A DNA stretch of 64,000 bases from VRUE01 sp963824705 (GTDB lineage Bacteria; Actinomycetota; Thermoleophilia; Solirubrobacterales; 70-9), in assembly GCA_963824705.1 (NCBI GenBank), contig CAWGQE010000003.1, positions 186,001 to 250,000 on the forward strand, in the 5' to 3' direction. Below are positions 59,044 to 64,000 of the stretch, one piece after another. How positions within the stretch are numbered: the stretch's first letter is position 1; each line of letters opens with the position of its first letter. The notes below the pieces were generated by a model. The model was not told the origin of the DNA and did not search any database. It saw only the letters and a list, made by a program, of their open reading frames with translations. The translations under genes were made by a program, and so were the position numbers.

Positions 59044-59525
59044 GCGTTGATTATCCGCACGGCCAACAGGCCGGCGTTCTTAGCCCCGTCGACGGCGACG
59101 CAGGCGACCGGCACTCCCGGGGGCATTTGCACCGCGGAGAGCAGCGCGTCGAGGCCGCCGAGGCTCTTGCCGAGTATCGGCACGCCGATCACCGGCAGGT
59201 CGGTGTGGGCGGCGGCGACCCCGGGCAGCGCGGCCGACATGCCCGCTCCGGCGATGATCACCCGCAGTCCGCGCATGCGGGCGCTGTGGCAGTACTCGCG
59301 GACCAGCTCGGGGTCGCGGTGGGCGCTCATCACCCGCACCTCGTAGCTGACGCCCGCCTCGTGCAGGGCGGCACCGGCCGGCTGCATCTTGGGCTTGTCG
59401 TTCTTCGAGCCCATGATGATCCCGACGTGGGGCTCGTCGACCTCGATCTCCTCGAATGCTTTCTCGACCGCCGGCATCGCGGTCGCTCCGGCGCTCGGCC
59501 GCGGCTCCTCTGAGATCTCGCTCAT
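59040..59525 (-). CDS. purE: N5-CAIR mutase
   Basis: 161 residues from ATG 59525, with AGAGGAAG before it; the open frame to 59645 is out of purD. Class I PurE: HVGIIMGSKNDKPKMQPAGAALHEAGVSYEVRVMSAHRDPELV, VIIAGAGMSAALPGVAAAHTDLPVIGVPI. The conserved SAHR and GAGM motifs bind substrate. PurK is not in the window. Confidence 0.93.
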   Translation of the reverse strand: MSEISEEPRPSAGATAMPAVEKAFEEIEVDEPHVGIIMGSKNDKPKMQPAGAALHEAGVSYEVRVMSAHRDPELVREYCHSARMRGLRVIIAGAGMSAALPGVAAAHTDLPVIGVPILGKSLGGLDALLSAVQMPPGVPVACVAVDGAKNAGLLAVRIINA

Positions 59526-59553
59526 CTCTTCCTCTCTTGGTTCTAAGGACATG

Positions 59554-60834
59554 TCAGCTGGGGACCCGTTCGACCGCGCGAGCGGCGATGTCGGAGCGGA
59601 TCTGCATTCCGTGGAAGGCGATCCGACGGGCAGCATCGTATGCACGATCGCGTGCCTCAGCCGGCGTCGGCCCGAGCGCGGTCACGTTGAGCACTCGACC
59701 GCCGGCGGTGACGACCTCGCCGTCCCGCTCGGCCGTGCCGGCGTGGGTCACCTCGGCCAGCTCCGCCGCCGCGGCAAGGCCGTGGATGACGTCCCCTTTC
59801 GAGGAGGACTTCGGGTAGCCGGCGGAGGCGAGGACCAGCGTGACCGCCCAGTCCTCGCCGAACTCGGCCCGGGCGCCTGCCAGGCCGCCCGGCTCGCGCG
59901 CCGCCAGGCAGAGCTCGAGCAGATCTGAGCGCAGCCGTGGCAGCACCGCCTGCGTCTCGGGGTCGCCGAAGCGGGTGTTGAACTCGAGCACCTTTGGCCC
60001 TTCCGAGCCGACCATCAGGCCGGCGTAGAGGACGCCGTGGAAGGGGACTCCACGGGCCGCCATCGCGGCGAGCGCCGGCCGGTGCACGGCGTCGACGATC
60101 TCCCCGACCTCCGCCGGGCCAAAGCCCGGCACCGGCGAGTAGCTGCCCATGCCGCCGGTGTTCGGTCCCTCGTCGCCGTCGAAGATCCGCTTGTAGTCCT
60201 GCGCGGGCGCCAGCGGCACCACGTTCTCGCCGTCGCACAGCGCCAGCAGCGAGAGCTCTTCGCCCTCGAGGAACTCCTCCACCACGACGGTCGTCTCGCC
60301 GAAGCGCCGCTCGCCGAAGAAGATCTCGATCGCCTCGCGTGCCGAGGCTTCGGAGTCGCAGATGATCACGCCCTTGCCGGCCGCCAGGCCATCGGCCTTG
60401 AGGACCGCGGGATATGAGGCGGAGGCGAGGTGCTCGAGCGCCTCCTTCCGGTCGGTCAGGACGGCGTAGGAGGCGGTCGGCACGCCGGCCTCCGCCATCA
60501 GCCGCTTGGCGAACGCCTTCGACCCCTCCAGCTCGGCGGCGCCGCCGCTCGGCCCAAAAGCGGCGATCCCGGCGGCCTCGAGCGCGTCGACCACGCCCGC
60601 GACCAAAGGCACCTCCGGCCCGACCACGACGAGATCGACCGCGCGCTCCCGCGCCGCGGCGACGATCGCCTCGACGTCGCCGGCACCGACGCCCGCCAGG
60701 CACTCGGCATCGGCGGCGATCCCCGCGTTGCCAGGAGCACAGAGCAGCTCAGGCGCGCGAGGCGATCGCGCAAACGCCCGAACCATCGCATGCTCACGAC
60801 CGCCTCCCCCTACGACCAGAACCTTCAAGCTCAA
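59554..60834 (-). CDS. purD: Phosphoribosylamine-glycine ligase
   Basis: 426 residues from TTG 60834, three bases after the GYD stop. ATP-grasp enzyme: VLVVGGGGREHAMVRAFARS, VVGPEVPLVAGVVDALEAAGIAAFGP, VLKADGLAAGKGVIICDS, VVEEFLEGEELSLLALCDG, GPNTGGMGSYSPVPGF, VLEFNTRFGDPETQAVLPRL. Second step of purine synthesis. Operon GYD - purD - purE - purB. Confidence 0.96.
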   Translation of the reverse strand: MSLKVLVVGGGGREHAMVRAFARSPRAPELLCAPGNAGIAADAECLAGVGAGDVEAIVAAARERAVDLVVVGPEVPLVAGVVDALEAAGIAAFGPSGGAAELEGSKAFAKRLMAEAGVPTASYAVLTDRKEALEHLASASYPAVLKADGLAAGKGVIICDSEASAREAIEIFFGERRFGETTVVVEEFLEGEELSLLALCDGENVVPLAPAQDYKRIFDGDEGPNTGGMGSYSPVPGFGPAEVGEIVDAVHRPALAAMAARGVPFHGVLYAGLMVGSEGPKVLEFNTRFGDPETQAVLPRLRSDLLELCLAAREPGGLAGARAEFGEDWAVTLVLASAGYPKSSSKGDVIHGLAAAAELAEVTHAGTAERDGEVVTAGGRVLNVTALGPTPAEARDRAYDAARRIAFHGMQIRSDIAARAVERVPS

Positions 60835-60837
60835 CCT

Positions 60838-61119
60838 CTAGAGCGAGTCAGACAGCTCATCCGCCGGCATAGCGGTCAGCGTCTGGCTGGTCATAGTCCC
60901 CCGCGAGCCAAGCTCCACAGAGACCTTCGCCATCGTCTTCTCATCGGGAGCCTCAACGATCGTGACGAAGTCGTACTGCCCAAGCGTCGCGTACTGCGCT
61001 TGAACTTTCGCCCCAATCTGTTCGACCTCCTGGTTCACCTCGGCGACGCGCCCAGGGTTGTTCTTCAGCGTCCGAACACCCTCGGCGGTCAAGTTGGTCA
61101 GCATCACGTAAGTAGGCAT
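60838..61119 (-). CDS. GYD-domain protein
   Basis: 93 residues. TYVMLTNLTAEGVRTLKNNPGRVAEVNQEVEQIGAKVQAQYATLGQYDFVTIVEAPDE is the family pattern, GQYDFVTIVEAP including the name motif region. Ferredoxin-like dimeric fold; the role is unknown. Directly upstream of purD. Confidence 0.93.
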   Translation of the reverse strand: MPTYVMLTNLTAEGVRTLKNNPGRVAEVNQEVEQIGAKVQAQYATLGQYDFVTIVEAPDEKTMAKVSVELGSRGTMTSQTLTAMPADELSDSL

Positions 61120-61177
61120 CGCAATCTCCTCTCGGCGGGCAGGGTAATTCGAGCCTACGTCAATCGCCCTGGTTGAG

Positions 61178-61284
61178 GAAGGGGGTCGGGGATTCCCCCT
61201 CCGGCAACTTGTGAGCCGCGAGGGCGTGAACCCTCACCCAGCGACCGACGCGGGTTGCGGGAGGGGGAATCCCCGACCCCCTTC
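61178..61284. repeat. Long G-rich inverted repeat between GYD and transglycosylase genes
   Basis: Arms 61178-61202 and 61260-61284 are perfect over 25 bases (GAAGGGGGTCGGGGATTCCC...). Inside, GAGGG pairs with CCCTC around CGTGAA. Same size and outer G-rich form as the family at 34056, 36039 and 55157, but the interior is only weakly alike (CCCAGCG shared). Confidence 0.75.
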
Positions 61285-61297
61285 GGCGAGGAGTCGT

Positions 61298-62944
61298 TCA
61301 GCCGTCGTAGCCGACGTGAACGTGATCGCAGTGATCGCTGCGGGCAAATGCCGGTCCGGGCCCGTCGACGTCGTAGCAGTAGATCAACTCCGTCGGCATC
61401 GCCGGGGCGGGGAGCTGGGAGAGCGTCGTCGCCAGTTCTCCGCACGGAGCGGTGGGCGAGGTGTCGGTGCAGGAGACGCCGTCGACGGAGGCGATGTCCA
61501 TCGCCCGGCCGTAGTAGTGGTTGGAGACGTTGCCTTCGCTGGTGTACTCGGAGTGGTCGGAGCGCAGCGCCGAGATCGTGATCTGGTGCGACTGCGTGAT
61601 CGCGCCGAGAAGGCCGACGATGCGCGGGTCGATCGCGCCGCTGTCGAGGTCCTGTTTCTCCAGTTCGTTGGAGAGGGTCAGGTTGCTCCAGTCGATCGGC
61701 GCGATCACGGCGTTGGGCAGGGTCAGCGCCCAATCGACCGTGCTGGCCTTGCACTTGCCTTCGATCTGTTCGGCTTCGCCGAGCACCGCGTCGACGTACC
61801 ACTGGGCGTGGTTGTGTTCGAACAGGCCTGCCCTCAGGCCACCCTGCGACCAGATCATCCGCGCCAGGGTGGCCGCCGAGTCGGCGGGGTCCCCGTGGCG
61901 GATGCGACCGTCGCCGTCGCCATCGACGGCGTACGCCTTCCACTCGCTGCCGACCAGGCCGAGCGCGCCGTGGCGCTGAAGTTCGGATTTCGACATGCCG
62001 CGGCCGAAGTTCGACTCCAGTCGGGCGACCGCGGCCAGCGCCCAGACACCTCGCTGGCCGAGGTCATAACGGGCGGCGGCGCTCTCGAAGGCGTTGAGGT
62101 ATTCCGCCGGGATCCGCTTGCGCCAAGGCTTCGCCGCGTCGCAGCTCAGCACGGTCAGCTTCGGCGTCAGTTCGAAGGCGCCCGAGACGGCACCGCCGCC
62201 CAACTGGCCGTAGCACTGCGCGTTGGCGAGCACTTCGGCGACGTACCAGTCGGCGTGGTTGTAGGCGAGGACGGCGTTGTACCAGTCGGTCGGCGCTCCG
62301 GCGGCACGCAGGTAGCTGGCCGCGGCGAAGATCGCGTCTTCGGGGTTGAACGGATCCGCGACCCCATCGCCGTTGGCGTCGACCCCGTAGCCGGCCCAGG
62401 TTTCCGGCATGAACTGCATCCAGCCGACCGCACCCGCCGAGGAGACGTTGAGGTTGGTGCCGAAGGCGGTCTCGATCCCGTTGATCGCGGCGAGCACGCT
62501 GGCGCCCTGGGGGCCGAGGCCATAGGCGGTGGCGGCGCGCTGGTAGATCGGCACGAGGACCGCCGGCACGCCGGACGGCGCGCAGCTGGAGCCGGGGAGG
62601 AGGGGGACGGAGAATGAGGGGGGCACGGCGGGTGCTTCCTTGGCGCCATCTTCGCCTTCCGCTTCCTCCGCGCCCTGGGGCGTCGACCCAGCTTCGGGCT
62701 TCGCCGTGATCCCGCCGCCGTTGCTCGGCTTGGGAGCCGGCGACGGTTCCGGCGCGGCGAGGCTGTCGCCCTGCTTGACGGTCGGCGCTGGCGCTTCGGT
62801 CTGGCTGGCGGGGGCGTCGCTTTCGCCCGCGGGTTCCTCTGCGGCCGGAGTCCACGGCGCGATCGTCGCTTCGGCCAGCGCGCCCGGCGCGGCGATGGCC
62901 AGCACCGCGAGGACCCCGGCGAAGATCGCTCCCAGCCGTCGCAT
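61298..62944 (-). CDS. Secreted double lytic transglycosylase with C-terminal peptidase-like domain
   Basis: 548 residues. Signal peptide (AIFAGVLAVLAIAAPGALA), Pro/Ala/Glu-rich linker (about 25-105), then two lysozyme-like SLT modules: the first (about 125-230) with AINGIETAFGTNLNVSSAGAVGWMQFMPETWAGYG, the second (about 285-385) with AVARLESNFGRGMSKSELQRHGALGLVGSEW; catalytic Glu in IETAFG and LESNFG. The C-terminus (about 440-548) has SNHYYGRAMDIASVDG and DHCDHVHVGYDG, a LAS-type (HxxxxxxD...HxH) zinc peptidase pattern. Together these would cut glycan strands and peptides. The gene at 62944 starts upstream and its stop overlaps this start by one base. Confidence 0.9.
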   Translation of the reverse strand: MRRLGAIFAGVLAVLAIAAPGALAEATIAPWTPAAEEPAGESDAPASQTEAPAPTVKQGDSLAAPEPSPAPKPSNGGGITAKPEAGSTPQGAEEAEGEDGAKEAPAVPPSFSVPLLPGSSCAPSGVPAVLVPIYQRAATAYGLGPQGASVLAAINGIETAFGTNLNVSSAGAVGWMQFMPETWAGYGVDANGDGVADPFNPEDAIFAAASYLRAAGAPTDWYNAVLAYNHADWYVAEVLANAQCYGQLGGGAVSGAFELTPKLTVLSCDAAKPWRKRIPAEYLNAFESAAARYDLGQRGVWALAAVARLESNFGRGMSKSELQRHGALGLVGSEWKAYAVDGDGDGRIRHGDPADSAATLARMIWSQGGLRAGLFEHNHAQWYVDAVLGEAEQIEGKCKASTVDWALTLPNAVIAPIDWSNLTLSNELEKQDLDSGAIDPRIVGLLGAITQSHQITISALRSDHSEYTSEGNVSNHYYGRAMDIASVDGVSCTDTSPTAPCGELATTLSQLPAPAMPTELIYCYDVDGPGPAFARSDHCDHVHVGYDG

Positions 62945-63804
62945 CAGCCGCGAACGTCCGTGATCACCCAGGACCCTTGCTTCTTGTTCAACTCGAGCCG
63001 CAGCTCGCTGGTCAAGCCGACCCGCAGCAGCGAGACGCTGACCGTGTAGGCCTTGCCGGCGCGGGGGCCGGGGACGAGGTTCACGACGCGCGCCTTCGGC
63101 ACCTTGGCGTCAGCGGGAAGCCGCGGCGGACGTTCGCCGAGCGCCGTCGCCAGCTCCGGCGTCGCGGTTTCGCCGAAGACAACCCTCGCCCGTGCCGGGC
63201 GCTGACCGATCTCATAGAACACGAAGGCTTCGGAGAAGCGACGCGCCACCTTCATCGCCGCCGGGCCGGCCGCTACCGGCTTGGCGCTCGAAGTCGTCGC
63301 CCCGGCGCCTTCTTCGACGGGCGCCGTTTCGGTGCTCGCTTCCGCCGCGCTGTCGGGCGCTTCGGGTTCCGCCGCGGTTGCGTCGCCTCCGGCCGCCTTC
63401 GATACGCCGGTTCCCTTGCCGACCTTGAAGTCGGGCGAGACGCCGTGCAGGGCCGGTCCCTGCGGCTGGGTGGCGCTTGGCTGGGGCGCGGCGGTGGGGG
63501 CTGAGCTGGGCGTCGCCACCGCGACCCGTTCGGGCAGGGCTTCGTCGCCGGGGCGCAGGAGCACGCCCGCCACGATCGCGGCCACGGCGATCGCACCCAG
63601 CGCGGCTGCGCCGGCACCGCGACCGGAAGGGGTCCAGCCCGCGAAGCGCTCGCGCAGCGGCCAGAGCAGGCCTCGCTCGACCGACCAGGCGGCGCGCTCG
63701 AAGGGCCAGCGGACGGCGTCGGCAAGGCCTCCGAGGAAGCGCACGCTGCGCCCCTTCGGATTCCCGTTGATGTGACGTCGTCGCAACATCTGTCTGAAGC
63801 GCAC
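62944..63804 (-). CDS. Membrane-anchored protein coupled to the transglycosylase
   Basis: 286 residues; ATG 63789 is a second possible start. Basic cytoplasmic start, one transmembrane helix (AAALGAIAVAAIVAGVLLRP), a long Ala/Pro/Thr/Glu-rich extracellular linker, and a C-terminal domain (about 195-285) with AMKVARRFSEAFVFYEIGQRPARARVVFGETATPELATAL and YTVSVSLLRVGLTSELRLELNKKQGSWVITDVRG, an NTF2-like alpha+beta pattern common to secreted conjugation or sporulation proteins. It precedes the wall hydrolase and probably helps place it. Confidence 0.8.
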   Translation of the reverse strand: MRFRQMLRRRHINGNPKGRSVRFLGGLADAVRWPFERAAWSVERGLLWPLRERFAGWTPSGRGAGAAALGAIAVAAIVAGVLLRPGDEALPERVAVATPSSAPTAAPQPSATQPQGPALHGVSPDFKVGKGTGVSKAAGGDATAAEPEAPDSAAEASTETAPVEEGAGATTSSAKPVAAGPAAMKVARRFSEAFVFYEIGQRPARARVVFGETATPELATALGERPPRLPADAKVPKARVVNLVPGPRAGKAYTVSVSLLRVGLTSELRLELNKKQGSWVITDVRG

Positions 63805-63834
63805 ACAGCTTACGTCGGATTTACTGCGCTTTTC

Positions 63835-63999
63835 CTAAAGCGCCGACGCCTGGATTGCGCTTCCCAGCTCAAAAACCAGCTCGCCGTCGGAAGTATCGAC
63901 CCGCACGGTGTCGCCTTCTGAAAACTCACCCTCGAGGATCTTCAGCGCCAGCTTGTCAACGAGCTGTTTCTGGATCACCCGCTTCAGCGGTCGCGCGCC
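63835..63999 (-). CDS. clpB: ClpB disaggregase, C-terminal end (partial)
   Basis: The last 55 codons of a gene entering from the right edge: GARPLKRVIQKQLVDKLALKILEGEFSEGDTVRVD followed by a short tail to TAG 63835. This is the end of the second AAA+ module of ClpB (GARPLKR is sensor 2). ClpB unfolds aggregated proteins with DnaK. The start lies outside the window. Confidence 0.9.
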   Translation of the reverse strand, partial: GARPLKRVIQKQLVDKLALKILEGEFSEGDTVRVDTSDGELVFELGSAIQASAL

Positions 64000-64000
64000 G

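Noticed and set aside
61211..62617. 468-codon plus-strand frame
   Set aside because: Shadow of the secreted transglycosylase, starting inside the inverted repeat at 61178; no family pattern.

Overview
The window is a high-GC actinobacterial chromosome segment. Gene content (purS-type small-PurL purine pathway, separate pdhA/pdhB/pdhC plus lipA/lipB, a DUF5995-type protein, GTG/TTG starts, apparently leaderless promoters) fits Thermoleophilia/Solirubrobacterales. That placement is an inference from gene content and was not tested by any search.

Left edge (1-8396): the 3' part of a secreted subtilisin-like protease, translationally coupled to a secreted seven-bladed propeller protein, followed by three uncharacterised genes (a possible PD-(D/E)XK protein, a membrane-anchored protein and a membrane TPR protein).

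Accessory region (8397-28674): two integrative islands sit in tandem at the 3' end of one tRNA-Ala(CGC) gene. The intact tRNA is at 28602-28674 (minus strand); copies of its 3' part lie at 16675-16716 (42 nt) and 8397-8441 (45 nt). Each interval has its own related tyrosine recombinase. Island B (about 8.3 kb) carries a DprA-like gene whose start codon lies inside a LexA-type palindrome, a ComF-like phosphoribosyltransferase with an in-frame stop in its zinc ribbon, a large protein with a C-terminal HEPN-like motif, and two unknown genes. Island A (about 11.9 kb) carries an AbiEi antitoxin with only a stub of its toxin gene, a three-gene operon ending in a variant dCTP-deaminase-like protein next to a zinc metalloprotease, a replication-relaxation protein, the integrase, membrane proteins, and a ubiquitin-like cassette. 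That cassette comprises a beta-grasp modifier, an E2-like protein without any cysteine and a JAB-E1 fusion, and is divergent from an XRE/ImmA-type regulator-protease pair. The cassette is the most striking system in the window.

Core region (28675-64000): a conserved acidic protein, tRNA-Ala(TGC), a DUF5995-like gene, an M19 dipeptidase, lipA-lipB, a membrane protein, and the pyruvate dehydrogenase cluster lpdA - DsbA-like - pdhA - pdhB - pdhC. Lipoate synthesis and its main client complex are therefore side by side. Next come thiamine genes (thiE; TPP riboswitch - thiO - thiSG fusion), tRNA-Lys(TTT) and a LOG-family gene. Ten de novo purine genes follow in three blocks (purF-N-H; purC-S-Q-L; purD-E-B). 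purM is absent from its common place between purF and purN. Between the blocks are a TetR/MFS divergent pair, a P450 remnant, a glutaredoxin-like gene and a Phd/VapC toxin-antitoxin pair. The right edge has a GYD protein, a two-domain lytic transglycosylase with a C-terminal LAS-type peptidase-like domain, its membrane-protein neighbour, and the 3' end of clpB.

Structured repeats cut across this layout. At least three copies of a roughly 110-125 bp doubly nested inverted repeat (34056, 36039, 55157) share sequence and show compensatory changes; two of them are read in frame inside proteins. Several other perfect inverted repeats occur. Apparent frameshifts in purL and the P450 gene, and the stop in the ComF-like gene, could be real decay or sequence errors; the reads would decide.
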